This document shows positions 8,438-16,904 of a stretch of 64,000 nucleotides of DNA, one piece after another. This DNA is from UBA9410 sp036123585 (lineage in GTDB: Bacteria; Actinomycetota; Acidimicrobiia; Acidimicrobiales; MedAcidi-G1): positions 1 through 64,000 of the forward strand of contig JAZADN010000089.1 in NCBI GenBank assembly GCA_036123585.1, in the 5' to 3' direction. The position numbers were made by a program, and so were the translations under genes. The stretch's first letter is position 1. The number at the start of each line of letters is the position of its first letter. The notes under the pieces were generated by a model that worked only from the letters and a program-made list of their open reading frames with translations, was not told the DNA's origin and did no database searches.

Positions 8438-9901
8438 ATGGAAGACGGCGAGTACGACCTGGTCCTGGCGGGTGGTCGCCTCGTCGACCCAGCCAATGGC
8501 GTCGACGGCGTACGACACCTCGGCATCGCCGATGGTGTCGTCGCAGCGGTGTCCGATGTGCCGCTCGCAGGCCGGGATCTGATCGACGTCCGAGGGAAGG
8601 TGGTATGTCCGGGCTTCGTCGACCTGCACACCCATACGCCTACCGACCTGGGCGCCTATCTGGCCGTACGGTCCGGTGTCACCACCGCTCTTGAGCTGGA
8701 AGCCGGCGCCTATCCAACCAGCGCCTACGGGCTGGATCTGGTTGGTCGTTCACCAATCCACTTCGGCGCTTCTGCCGGGCACTTCGCCGTTCGGGCCAAG
8801 GTGGTTGATGGCGTCGACGAGCCCTGCATGGTGCACTCGGGCCGCACGTTTCGGGCTGGAAAGGCATTCGTGGATCCGGCCACCGGCGAGCAACTGGCCG
8901 ACATGGCTCGACGCCTCGAAGAGGGCCTCGACGCCGGCGGCCTCGGCATAGGACTCCTGCTCGACTACATGAGTCGGGCCATCGATCCCGACGAGTTGCG
9001 GATGGTCGGCGAGATGGCCGCTGAATATGGCGCTCCCATCTGGGTTCACGTGCGGCGTGGCGCGGCCGGGGACCCGTACGGCCTCGACGAGATGCTGGAC
9101 TTGTCCAGGGAGACTGGTGCCCCGGTGCACGTCTGCCACATCAACGCCAGTGCCATGGGTGCCATCGACGAGTGGCTGCGGCGCATCGACGCGGCCAATG
9201 CCGACGGGGCCGATGTCACCTACGAGATGTTCGTGCACACCGCTGGATCGACCGGGATCGGGGTCCATGCCTTCCGCTCCGACTGGCAGGAGCGCTTCGC
9301 CATCACATACGAGGACGTCCAGTTGGCGGCAACCGGCGAGTGGTTGACCGAGGAGAGCTTCACGCGTATCCAGGAGTCCGACCGGAGTGCCACGGTAATC
9401 CACCACTACATGAAGGAGGAGTGGATCCGGCGGGGCTTGGTGGAGGAGGACATGATCATCGCCACCGACGCCATGCCGTGCTTCGACCTGGAGACCAAGT
9501 CCGTTCCAAACGGGGCCGGGACCCACGCCCGGGTACTCGGCCGCTACGTCCGCGATGAAGAACTGATCGGTCTGTCGGAGGCGGTGGCCAAGATGGCCTG
9601 GTACCCGTGTCAGCGGCTCGAGGGGATCGCCCCACACTTTGCCCGCAAGGGCCGGCTCGGCGTGGGTTGTGACGCCGACCTGGTGGTTTTCGACGCCTCT
9701 ACCATCGAGGACAAGGCCACCTACCTCGAGCCATACCTCGAGGCAACCGGTGTCGAGCACGTGGTGGTGGCCGGCATGCCTGTCATCCGCGACTGCCAGT
9801 TCGGAGACGCACGACCCGGTCTGCGTCAACTCTCGTCAGGTCCCGCCGACGACGGACGGACGCGCAATGTTCCCGGCTCAAGTGCCGGTCCACTCCGGTG
9901 A
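8438..9901 (+). CDS. Amidohydrolase, N-acyl-D-amino-acid deacylase-like
   Basis: A 487-residue amidohydrolase-superfamily enzyme. The N-terminal LVLAGGRLVDP beta-sandwich leads to the metal-binding VDLHTHTPTD (His64, His66); later come VHVCHINAS and the ATDAMPC motif carrying the catalytic-type Asp. This layout matches D-aminoacylase / D-glutamate deacylase-type enzymes, which hydrolyse N-acyl groups or cyclic amides. An in-frame ATG at 8357 lies inside the thioesterase gene and gives a Cys/Pro-rich, unlikely N-terminus, so I chose 8438. The last 24 bases overlap the opposite-strand enoyl-CoA hydratase gene. The pairing with an M20 peptidase suggests use of acylated or modified amino acids, but that is inference. 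Confidence 0.85.
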   Translation: MEDGEYDLVLAGGRLVDPANGVDGVRHLGIADGVVAAVSDVPLAGRDLIDVRGKVVCPGFVDLHTHTPTDLGAYLAVRSGVTTALELEAGAYPTSAYGLDLVGRSPIHFGASAGHFAVRAKVVDGVDEPCMVHSGRTFRAGKAFVDPATGEQLADMARRLEEGLDAGGLGIGLLLDYMSRAIDPDELRMVGEMAAEYGAPIWVHVRRGAAGDPYGLDEMLDLSRETGAPVHVCHINASAMGAIDEWLRRIDAANADGADVTYEMFVHTAGSTGIGVHAFRSDWQERFAITYEDVQLAATGEWLTEESFTRIQESDRSATVIHHYMKEEWIRRGLVEEDMIIATDAMPCFDLETKSVPNGAGTHARVLGRYVRDEELIGLSEAVAKMAWYPCQRLEGIAPHFARKGRLGVGCDADLVVFDASTIEDKATYLEPYLEATGVEHVVVAGMPVIRDCQFGDARPGLRQLSSGPADDGRTRNVPGSSAGPLR

Positions 9902-10642
9902 GCGCTTTTCGGCAAACGCCAGCGGCCCTTCTTTGGCGTCGTCCGATCCCCACACCAACCTCATGAAAGGCTTCTGGGCCGTCCAGAGTTCCTCCTCGGT
10001 GGAGCCTTGGGTGGCCCGGATGAGTTTCTTAGAGGCCGACACGGCAAGCGGGGCGTTACGTGCGATCCGCTCGGCCAAGACGATGGCCTCGTCCAGTGCC
10101 CCTCCCTTTGGCGTCAGGCGCGACACGAGCCCCCTGTCGGCCGCCTCATCGGCGGTGATCGGGTCGCCGGTGACGGCCATCTCCATGGCCTTGGCATAGC
10201 CCACACGACTCGGGAGGCGAAACAGGCCGGCTCCAGCGGCGAACAGGCCGACTCCGACCTCCGGAATTCCCAACTTGGCTCCCTCGGCCGCCACCAACAG
10301 GTCACAGGAGAGGGCCAACTCGAGCCCGCCGGCAAGGGCGAAGCCCTCGATGGCGGCGATTAGCGGTTTCTCGGCACCGTGGTTGACGAAGTCCAGCATC
10401 GGTCCGATGTCCTCGCCGCGGGAGAAGGCCTTCAAGTCCATGCCGGAGCAGAAGCCCTTACCGGCGCCGGTGAGTACTCCGGCGGTGAGGCCAGGGTCCT
10501 CGTTGAGTTCGCCGACGGCGGCCCACAGTCCGCTTGAGAGGTCGCCGTTGATCGCGTTCATGGCCTCGGGGCGGTTCAGGGTGATGACCAGCACGCGATC
10601 GTGTCGTTCGGTCAGGACCGCAGGTGTGGCGTCGTCGCTCAT
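9878..10642 (-). CDS. Enoyl-CoA hydratase/isomerase family protein
   Basis: A 254-residue crotonase-fold enzyme. The oxyanion-hole segments GKGFCSGMDL (about 62-70) and EGFALAGGLEL are present, and both glutamates used by true hydratases are in place: Glu108 in AGGLELAL and Glu128 in GIPEVGVG. It should hydrate 2-enoyl-CoA to 3-hydroxyacyl-CoA. An RBS-like AGAGGA lies 6 bases before the ATG. It sits downstream of a short-chain dehydrogenase and a zinc alcohol dehydrogenase on the same strand, forming a small acyl-CoA or alcohol oxidation module. Confidence 0.92.
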   Translation of the reverse strand: MSDDATPAVLTERHDRVLVITLNRPEAMNAINGDLSSGLWAAVGELNEDPGLTAGVLTGAGKGFCSGMDLKAFSRGEDIGPMLDFVNHGAEKPLIAAIEGFALAGGLELALSCDLLVAAEGAKLGIPEVGVGLFAAGAGLFRLPSRVGYAKAMEMAVTGDPITADEAADRGLVSRLTPKGGALDEAIVLAERIARNAPLAVSASKKLIRATQGSTEEELWTAQKPFMRLVWGSDDAKEGPLAFAEKRSPEWTGT

Positions 10643-10690
10643 GGGGAGTCCTCTTGTCTTCGGTGGTAAGTCGTCGGATCCGGCTGGGTG

Positions 10691-11470
10691 CTACTTGGGG
10701 GGCATTCGGATGCCTCCGTCGACCCGGACCACCTCGCCGTTCATGTAGGGATTGGTCAGCAGGTCCATCACCATGAAGGCCAGCTCCTCGCCTGATCCGA
10801 GGCGCCTGGGGAACAGGACCGACTGGCCAAGATGGGTCTTGAAGGCTTCGCTCTGCTCCCCCTCGCCGTAGATGGGTGTATCGATGAGCCCCGGAGCGAT
10901 CGTGTTGACCCGGACGCCGACCGCAGACAGGTCTCGGGCAATGGGCAGGGTCATGCCAACGATGCCGCCCTTGGATGCCGAGTAGGCGGCTTGGCCGATC
11001 TGTCCGTCGAAAGCGGCCACGGAGGCCATGTTGACCACAGAGCCCCTCTGGCCATCGGCATCCATCGGCTCTGTCTTCGCCATGGCGCCGGCTGCCCTAC
11101 TGAGGACGTTGAACGAGCCGATCAGGTTGACCCGAACTACGAAATCGAACTGCTTCAGGTCCATCGGCTCGTTGTCGCGGCTGATGGTGCGGCCCGGGTG
11201 GCCGAGTCCCGCCGAGTTCACCAATGCCCGCAGCGGCCCCATCTCGGATGCAGCGGCCACCGCGGCGTCGGCATCCTCGCTGCTCGTCACATCGCACTTC
11301 ACGAACAGGCCACCCAGTTCAGAGGCGATGGCCTGGCCCCGCTCCTCATTCAGGTCGGCGATGACGACATGGCTTCCGGCTGCGGCCAACTGGCGTGCGC
11401 TGGCCTCGCCGATACCGGACGCTCCACCAGTAACGAGGGACGAACTTCCCTCCAGATTCACTCGGGGCAT
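10691..11470 (-). CDS. Short-chain dehydrogenase, 3-hydroxyacyl-CoA dehydrogenase type
   Basis: A 259-residue classical SDR. The NAD(P)-binding TGGASGIG lies at 14-21, followed by Asp39 in VVIADLN, which favours NAD, and the catalytic Ser150 (VNMASV), Tyr163 and Lys167 (YSASK). The body (NLIGSFNVLSRAA and a C-terminal MNGEVVRVDGG) resembles type-2 3-hydroxyacyl-CoA dehydrogenases (HSD17B10 group), which act after enoyl-CoA hydratase, the gene immediately downstream. The start has a strong GAGGAGG 6 bases upstream. The exact acyl substrate is not known; branched-chain or steroid-side-chain acyl-CoAs are possible. Confidence 0.9.
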   Translation of the reverse strand: MPRVNLEGSSSLVTGGASGIGEASARQLAAAGSHVVIADLNEERGQAIASELGGLFVKCDVTSSEDADAAVAAASEMGPLRALVNSAGLGHPGRTISRDNEPMDLKQFDFVVRVNLIGSFNVLSRAAGAMAKTEPMDADGQRGSVVNMASVAAFDGQIGQAAYSASKGGIVGMTLPIARDLSAVGVRVNTIAPGLIDTPIYGEGEQSEAFKTHLGQSVLFPRRLGSGEELAFMVMDLLTNPYMNGEVVRVDGGIRMPPK

Positions 11471-11527
11471 GGGTTTCCTCCTCGGTTCTTCGATTCAGAG
11501 AGCGCTCGTCGGGCGCCAGGCTGGGTG

Positions 11528-12610
11528 TCAGCCGTTTGGGAGCAGGACCGTACGGGCCTCAGCGCCGGCCTTCAGTGCGTCGAAGGCACCCTGGAGGCCG
11601 TCTAGACCGGCTGTATGAGAGACCAATTCGTCGAGCTTGAAGCGGCCCTTTAGGTAGAGGTCCGCTATGAGGCGGAAGTCCTTCCTGGGCTTGCCGCCAC
11701 CGGCCCGGATGCCCATGAGGTTCTTGTTCTGATGGAGGGCCTGAAAGGGATAGGTGACCGTGGCGGTGAGATCGGGGACTCCGACCGCGCAGATGTTGCC
11801 GCCTGCCTTCGTCATGGGCAGACAGTCGGCCAGGAGCTTGGTTGAGCCCACCACTTCGAAGGCGTGGTCGACGCCACCGCCCGACAGCGACTGGACGGCG
11901 GCCACAGAGTCGAAGTCGTCGCTGTCGACGAGAACGAAGTCGGTCGCCCCGAACTCGAGCGCCATCCGTTCTTTGGAGGCGATCCGGTCCACTGCAATAA
12001 CCTGACTGGCACCGGCCAAGGACGCCGCTTGGACGACGTTGAGGCCAACCCCTCCGGCGCCGATCACGACGCAGGTATCACCGATACCGACACGGGCCCG
12101 GTTGAACACCGCTCCTGCGCCTGTCATCACACCACAGCCGATGAGTGCGGCCGAAGAGAGGGGGACCTCCTTGGGGATCGGTACGGCCTGGTTCTCGTGG
12201 ACGATCGTCTCCTGGGCGAAGGCACCGAGATTGGCAAAGCCCCAGAGTTGCTGCTCACCCTCCACGTGGGTGTATCGCAGGCCACCGAAACCACAGTTCC
12301 CGGGGTCGCCGGCCTCGCAGGTGGGGCAGTGGCCACAGTTGCCGAACGTCGACAAGACAACATGGTCGCCCACCTGGCAATAGGTGACGGCCGAGCCGAC
12401 CTCTGCCACCACACCGGCCGCCTCGTGGCCAGGAACCAGCGGAGTGGGCATGTAGTACTTGCCGTGGACGCAACTCAGGTCACTGCCGCACACCCCGGCG
12501 GCCATGATCTCCACCCGTACCTGGCGGGGCTCCAGCGCCGCCGCGTGCTCGAGGTCTGTCGACAGCCGGACGTGTTCCTCGCCGTCGCCCTCCTGGATGA
12601 GTCCCTGCAT
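11528..12610 (-). CDS. Zinc-dependent alcohol dehydrogenase (MDR family)
   Basis: A 360-residue medium-chain dehydrogenase. Catalytic zinc ligands Cys41 (VCGSDLS) and His62 (PGHEAAG), four structural-zinc cysteines in CGHCPTCEAGDPGNC (about 92-106), and the NAD-binding GAGGVGLNVV are all visible; DRIASKE shows Asp at the position favouring NAD(H). It would oxidise an alcohol to an aldehyde or ketone. Three starts are possible: GTG at 12682, ATG at 12616 and ATG at 12610. GGAG lies 9 bases before 12610 but only 3 before 12616, so I favour 12610. It is the first gene of the three-gene oxidation module. Confidence 0.9.
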   Translation of the reverse strand: MQGLIQEGDGEEHVRLSTDLEHAAALEPRQVRVEIMAAGVCGSDLSCVHGKYYMPTPLVPGHEAAGVVAEVGSAVTYCQVGDHVVLSTFGNCGHCPTCEAGDPGNCGFGGLRYTHVEGEQQLWGFANLGAFAQETIVHENQAVPIPKEVPLSSAALIGCGVMTGAGAVFNRARVGIGDTCVVIGAGGVGLNVVQAASLAGASQVIAVDRIASKERMALEFGATDFVLVDSDDFDSVAAVQSLSGGGVDHAFEVVGSTKLLADCLPMTKAGGNICAVGVPDLTATVTYPFQALHQNKNLMGIRAGGGKPRKDFRLIADLYLKGRFKLDELVSHTAGLDGLQGAFDALKAGAEARTVLLPNG

Positions 12611-12739
12611 TGTCATTCGCTCCGTCCCCATGTTGGTTGGGCCAGCGGTTGTCCTTGAGCATCTTCCCGTGTGCGCCGACACCTAGCCAATGCGTACGGT
12701 GCGGCATCCCGGGATGGCGGGGCGCCCGTTGGATCGAAC

Positions 12740-13492
12740 TCAGTCAGTGAGCGAGTGCCAGAAAGAGGCCAGGATTTCGGCAGCCTCGGCGGGCCGCTCG
12801 CACATCCACCAGTGGCCGGCTCCCGCGATGGTGGCGACCGCGACGCCAAGGGTTGCCGCGGTTTCGACGGCGTACCCGACATAGGCATCCGCGGTGGCGT
12901 GGATGGCCAGTCCGGCGGGGAGGTTCGATGCGGCAAGTCGGGCGCCTAGCTCAGCGCAGATCGGCTGGATGGCTGATCTGTAGAGGGGGAGGATGCATTG
13001 AACCATCTCGCCGGTCGCCTCTGACGAGGACGTCGCAGCCACTTCGTCCATGCCGATCGAGACCAGTACGGCCACCCGGTCATCAGTGGATAGGGAGGCC
13101 ATCATCTCCATGGCTTGCTCGCCGACTTGGGGCGTCTGCCAAAGTTGAGCGTTGTCGTGCCACGTGTAGTCGGGGTGCAGCAGACCCACGCAGTCGCAAG
13201 CCCATGACCGCACCAAGTCGGGCCGGACCTCCAAGAGGCCGAACACGTGGCCGGCGCCCCAGTCGTGGGCGACGAGGTCGATCGGCCCATCGGCGGCCAG
13301 ATCCTCGACCGCAGCGACAAGCCAGTCGCGGTACTCCTCCCGGGTGGCGCCCCAGCCGTCGGGTATCGGCGCTCCGAAACCGGGCGGCGACAGGAGAACG
13401 ATCCCCTCGACTCCTCGGTCCGACAACTCGCCAACGAGGGCCGACCAGACGGCATCGGTCTCTGGATTGCCATGGACGAAGGCGATGGTCAC
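12740..13492 (-). CDS. Alpha/beta hydrolase, haloalkane dehalogenase/epoxide hydrolase-like
   Basis: A 250-residue alpha/beta hydrolase. The nucleophile elbow reads AHDWGAGHV with Asp77 rather than Ser, as in haloalkane dehalogenases, epoxide hydrolases and fluoroacetate dehalogenases; the oxyanion segment is VHGNPET and the catalytic His is in GAGHWW near the C-terminus. The protein is shorter than usual (about 280-300), with a reduced cap. It starts with GTG at 13492, preceded by AGGAG. Substrate unknown. It sits between an alcohol dehydrogenase and a sulfatase on the same strand but with clear gaps. Confidence 0.82.
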   Translation of the reverse strand: MTIAFVHGNPETDAVWSALVGELSDRGVEGIVLLSPPGFGAPIPDGWGATREEYRDWLVAAVEDLAADGPIDLVAHDWGAGHVFGLLEVRPDLVRSWACDCVGLLHPDYTWHDNAQLWQTPQVGEQAMEMMASLSTDDRVAVLVSIGMDEVAATSSSEATGEMVQCILPLYRSAIQPICAELGARLAASNLPAGLAIHATADAYVGYAVETAATLGVAVATIAGAGHWWMCERPAEAAEILASFWHSLTD

Positions 13493-13527
13493 TGGTGCTC
13501 CTCAGGGTCGGGGGCGACCCGGTTGTC

Positions 13528-14973
13528 TCAGCCCCGCTCGGGCAGGTCGTACTCAGCCATGTAGTAGGCGGCGTGCTCGTCGTAGGTGGTGAGAGTCACC
13601 GGATCGTCCACCCTGCCGATCGGTCGTACGTCAGAGCCGACCACTTGGGTGGCGTCGTCGCCAAGTTCAATACGGCCAGCCCCAATGACGGACAGGAGTC
13701 GCTCCACCACGTCTGGGTGGTCGCCCACCACGTCGTGCGCCTCACCTGGATCGGTGTCCAGGTCGAAGAGGCGCACCCTCTCCCGATTCCACTTGCGCAC
13801 ATGCAACTTCCAACGCCCGAGCCGAACCGCTTCGATGTTGCCACCGAGGATGTTGAAGAAGGGCAGTTCCTCCGGTGGGTCGCCGCCTTCGAGAAGCGGC
13901 CCAAGGTCGCGGCCGTCCAACGTCCGGTCGGTGGGTACGTCCACTCCGCACCAGCTGGCAATGGTGGGGTAGAGGTCCATGGCGTTGGTGACGTCGTCCA
14001 GAACGCGGCCGCCCTCGAGGCGTTTCGGCCACCTCACGATGCACGGCACCCGCTGGCCGCCCTCCCAGGTCGACCCCTTGGCGCCGCGCAGCGGTCCGTT
14101 GCTCCCCCCACCGTCGCGGACCAGTGCCCCGTTGTCGCTGGTGAAGACCACCACCGTCTCCTCGTCGATTCCCAGGGTCTGCAACTCCCGGAGGATCACC
14201 TCAGTCGACCAGTCGATGCAGTGCACCGCCGCCCCGTACCGGCCGTTACGCGAGTCTCGGACGAACCGACTCTGAACGTAGATGGGGAGGTGGACGTACA
14301 GGTGGGCCAGGTACAGGAAGAACGGCTGATCTCGGTTGTCCCGAAGGAAGCGCACCGCGTCGGTGGTGTATTTCTCGGTCAAGAGAGCCTGGTCTGGCTG
14401 TTCGGCTACCACCTCTTCGTCCATCATCAACGGCAGGGGAGGCCGTTCGGCCAGCATCGGGGCCTCGACAGGCACCGGTGTGCCGAGTGCCTCCATGATC
14501 TCCCCGTATGAGCCTTCCTCCTCGGGTAGAACCTGACGACCCATGTCGTTGCTGTACGGCAGACCGAACCATCCGTCGAAGCCATGCCGGGTCGGCAGGA
14601 ACTCGGGTTGGTCACCGCAGTGCCACTTTCCCACCAGGCGGGTGGCGTATCCGGCGTCCTGGAGCAGGCGAGCGATGGTGACCTCGTCGGGATTGAGGCC
14701 CTGGGCCTGACCTGGGAAGAGAACCGGGGCGTTGTCGATGCTTCGGCCACCAAATCCGATCCGCAATGGGTAACTCCCCGTGAGCATGGCCGCACGTGAC
14801 GGGGAGCAGACCGGCGAAGCCATAGAGAACTGCGTGAACCGGACCCCTTCGGCGGCCATTCGGTCCAGGGTCGGCGTGTCGTGCTGGGTGGAGCCATAGC
14901 ACGACAGGTCGCCGTAGCCGAGATCGTCGCAGTTGATGAGCACGACGTTCGGTCGGCGATCTGCGATTGTCAT
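13528..14973 (-). CDS. Type I sulfatase (arylsulfatase-like)
   Basis: A 481-residue formylglycine-dependent sulfatase. The metal-binding VLINCDDLGYGD is at 11-22, and the maturation motif C-x-P-S-R is seen in PVCSPSRAAMLTG with Cys56 the residue converted to formylglycine. VGKWHCG and the FTSDNG segment complete the active site. It has no signal peptide, so it would act in the cytoplasm on a small or imported sulfate ester. The longer in-frame start at 15048 adds 25 unlikely residues; ATG at 14973 leads directly into the conserved start. It is divergent from the neighbouring reductase at 15063. The formylglycine-generating enzyme is not in the window. Confidence 0.9.
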   Translation of the reverse strand: MTIADRRPNVVLINCDDLGYGDLSCYGSTQHDTPTLDRMAAEGVRFTQFSMASPVCSPSRAAMLTGSYPLRIGFGGRSIDNAPVLFPGQAQGLNPDEVTIARLLQDAGYATRLVGKWHCGDQPEFLPTRHGFDGWFGLPYSNDMGRQVLPEEEGSYGEIMEALGTPVPVEAPMLAERPPLPLMMDEEVVAEQPDQALLTEKYTTDAVRFLRDNRDQPFFLYLAHLYVHLPIYVQSRFVRDSRNGRYGAAVHCIDWSTEVILRELQTLGIDEETVVVFTSDNGALVRDGGGSNGPLRGAKGSTWEGGQRVPCIVRWPKRLEGGRVLDDVTNAMDLYPTIASWCGVDVPTDRTLDGRDLGPLLEGGDPPEELPFFNILGGNIEAVRLGRWKLHVRKWNRERVRLFDLDTDPGEAHDVVGDHPDVVERLLSVIGAGRIELGDDATQVVGSDVRPIGRVDDPVTLTTYDEHAAYYMAEYDLPERG

Positions 14974-15049
14974 GGCCGAATCTTCGTGGAGGATCGATCG
15001 GATCGGCGAACCCGGGTGGCCGGAAGGTGAGGAACGCGTGGTCCACAAG

Positions 15050-15055
15050 TACGGT
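15050..15055 (+). promoter_or_regulatory. Likely leaderless -10 box (TACGGT)
   Basis: TACGGT lies 7 bases before the ATG at 15063 and supports that start over the upstream in-frame ATG at 14967. Confidence 0.45.
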
Positions 15056-15062
15056 CGCCGGC

Positions 15063-15563
15063 ATGGGAGAGCACGAGGGAACCAGCCAGAAGGTCGAGAT
15101 GGAGTGGGAGACGCCCTCCCACGACGAGATCATTGAGATCTCCAGGGCCCATGTGGCCGGCCTGGAAATGAGCGACGACGACGCAGTGTGGCGTGTGGCC
15201 GGCATGCACCACGTGGTTCTGCACACCATCGGCCGTCGGACAGGCAACGAGCACAAGGTGGCCTTACCTTTCTGGCGCGACGGAGACGGCCATCGGATCG
15301 TCATAGGGTCGTTCGCCGGTGCCACCAGAGATCCAGCGTGGGTGCTGAACCTGCGAGATCGAGATTCCAACCCCCGAGTGAAGGTGCGATTCCAGGGCGG
15401 CCTTTACTGGTCGGAACACGAGGTGTTGGACGCAGGTCCAGAACGCGAATCCGTATGGGCGGCCATGCTCGAAGATCGGGCGTGGTACGCCGACTACCAA
15501 TCAAAGACCGAGCGGACAATCCCGCTGGTCCGTCTCGCTGAGACCGAGGCCATCACGGACTGA
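15063..15563 (+). CDS. Deazaflavin (F420)-dependent nitroreductase family protein
   Basis: A 166-residue split-barrel protein of the Ddn/F420-dependent nitroreductase family. The core VLHTIGRRTGNEHKVALPFW, the GHRIVIGSFAG strand, and the WVLNLRDRDSNPRVKV segment are the normal family pattern (LTTxGRKSG...NWxxNLxANP). Such proteins use reduced cofactor F420 or bind other flavins, often to reduce quinones or activated alkenes. An F420-type protein supports an actinobacterial or related host. The gene is transcribed divergently from the sulfatase. Confidence 0.85.
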   Translation: MGEHEGTSQKVEMEWETPSHDEIIEISRAHVAGLEMSDDDAVWRVAGMHHVVLHTIGRRTGNEHKVALPFWRDGDGHRIVIGSFAGATRDPAWVLNLRDRDSNPRVKVRFQGGLYWSEHEVLDAGPERESVWAAMLEDRAWYADYQSKTERTIPLVRLAETEAITD

Positions 15564-15604
15564 GCCCCGGCCATAAAGCCTGGCTCCAAGAGGCGTCGGG
15601 CCAG

Positions 15605-15672
15605 GTGACACGAGGATGGTGAATCCGTCCACTCAGCATTCCTCCAGATGTCTGACGGATCTCGGGTGTCAC
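15605..15672 (+). other. Two-part stem-loop upstream of the MFS gene
   Basis: The intergenic stretch holds an outer stem GTGACAC (15605-15611) with GTGTCAC (15666-15672), extended by GAG/CTC (15612-15614 with 15661-15663) across a 2-base bulge, and an inner stem ATCCGTC (15623-15629) with GACGGAT (15654-15660). The inner stem stacks directly on the outer one on the 3' side. The unpaired loop is 24 bases. There is no T-run. It could be a terminator for the upstream gene, an RNA leader element for the transporter gene, or a protein site; I do not match it to a known riboswitch class. Confidence 0.5.
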
Positions 15673-15695
15673 GCGTTCCGTGAATCACCCGGATC

Positions 15696-15701
15696 TAGGG
15701 T
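15696..15701 (+). promoter_or_regulatory. Possible -10 box (TAGGGT)
   Basis: TAGGGT lies 9 bases before the ATG at 15711. If used, transcription would start after the stem-loop at 15605-15672, so that structure would not be in this transcript. Confidence 0.35.
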
Positions 15702-15710
15702 CGGCGCCCG

Positions 15711-16904
15711 ATGACGATCAACCCGGGCTTCAGGTCGCTGGCGCCATACGTCTGGCCGATCTACGCACCGTGGATGGCGGCCAGCCTGGGCATGAGTGTC
15801 CTACTGGTGGCCCTACCGATTCTGCTGATCGACGCAGGACAGGGCTACGCGGTGGCCGGCGTTGTGGCAGGGGCTGGCGGGGCTGGGGCGACGGCTGCCG
15901 CTCTTCCCACTGGATGGTCGACTGACCGCTGGGGGCCGGCACGCGTGGGTGTGGGGTCGCTCGTCCTGATGGTCTCCTCGGCCGCGATGATGGCCATCTG
16001 GGAACACCCGGCTTGGCTAGGCGTCCACCACTTCCTCTTTGGGGCGGGGTCGCTGGGAGTGATGCTGTCCCGCCAGGCCGATTTGACTGCCCGCATCCCG
16101 GTGGTGCTGCGAGGTCGGGCGATGTCGCTGATGGGTGGGTCAATGCGCTTCTCGGTCTTCCTTGGGACGGCCATCGGCGGTGTCCTCGTCGACCTAGTGG
16201 GGGCCAGGGGCGCCTTCGTCGCTGCGGGCTTGGGAGCGGCCATCGGCTTACCCGCGGTTCTACCCGGAGCCCGGCATCCGGATACCGAGGTGGCGTCCGT
16301 CGGGGGCGGGGGCCCGCACCTCGGAACGGTGGTACGACGTCATCGCCGTCGCTTGCTCCACGCCGGCCTTTTCGGCCTATCGGCCATGGCCACTCGGGAG
16401 GGCCGGATGGTCCTCCTTCCGTTGGTTGGCGTGGCACTTGGTCTTGCTCCGTCGAGCATCGGAATACTGGTGGCTGCCGGGTATGCCGCCGACCTGGTGC
16501 TCTTCCCGGTGTCCGGCATGGTTATGGACCGTTTCGGACGCCGGACGGCCATGGTCCCTGCCTACGGCCTTCTCGCTGGCGGCCTGCTGTCCCTGATGAT
16601 CGCCGACTCCTCGACCGGCGTGTTGCTCGCCGGTCTTGTCATGGGTGTGGGTAACGGTCTGAGCTCCGGGTCGCTTTTCACGCTGAGTAGCGACGTGGCG
16701 CCCGCCGAGGGCACAGCCACCTTCCTCTCCGCCGTGTCGCTACTGACCGATGGTGGGCGGATCGTTGGCCCGGTGGTCGTGGGTGTTGTAGCCGATCAGT
16801 GGGGTTTGGATGCCGCTGCGCTGGCGCTATCCGCGGTAATGGTTGCTGGCGTGTTATGGCTGGGCCTGGTCGTAGGAGAGACGGGGGAGCGGTCGGGTGC
16901 CTGA
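15711..16904 (+). CDS. MFS transporter
   Basis: A 397-residue polytopic membrane protein with about 12 hydrophobic segments. The loop-2 motif of the major facilitator superfamily is seen as GWSTDRWGPARVG (about 65-77) and again in the second half as GMVMDRFGRRTAM. Two halves of about six helices are separated by a charged loop (RRHRRRLLHAG). Such proteins export or import small molecules with protons. The closest visible context is the overlapping FAD monooxygenase gene (8-base overlap) and a YCII protein, so it may move an aromatic compound; this is inference from position only. Confidence 0.88.
   Translation: MTINPGFRSLAPYVWPIYAPWMAASLGMSVLLVALPILLIDAGQGYAVAGVVAGAGGAGATAAALPTGWSTDRWGPARVGVGSLVLMVSSAAMMAIWEHPAWLGVHHFLFGAGSLGVMLSRQADLTARIPVVLRGRAMSLMGGSMRFSVFLGTAIGGVLVDLVGARGAFVAAGLGAAIGLPAVLPGARHPDTEVASVGGGGPHLGTVVRRHRRRLLHAGLFGLSAMATREGRMVLLPLVGVALGLAPSSIGILVAAGYAADLVLFPVSGMVMDRFGRRTAMVPAYGLLAGGLLSLMIADSSTGVLLAGLVMGVGNGLSSGSLFTLSSDVAPAEGTATFLSAVSLLTDGGRIVGPVVVGVVADQWGLDAAALALSAVMVAGVLWLGLVVGETGERSGA

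Noticed and set aside
12853..14511. A 552-codon plus-strand open frame
   Set aside because: It runs antisense to the alpha/beta hydrolase and sulfatase genes, is Arg/Pro-rich with no domain match, and reflects the high GC content.
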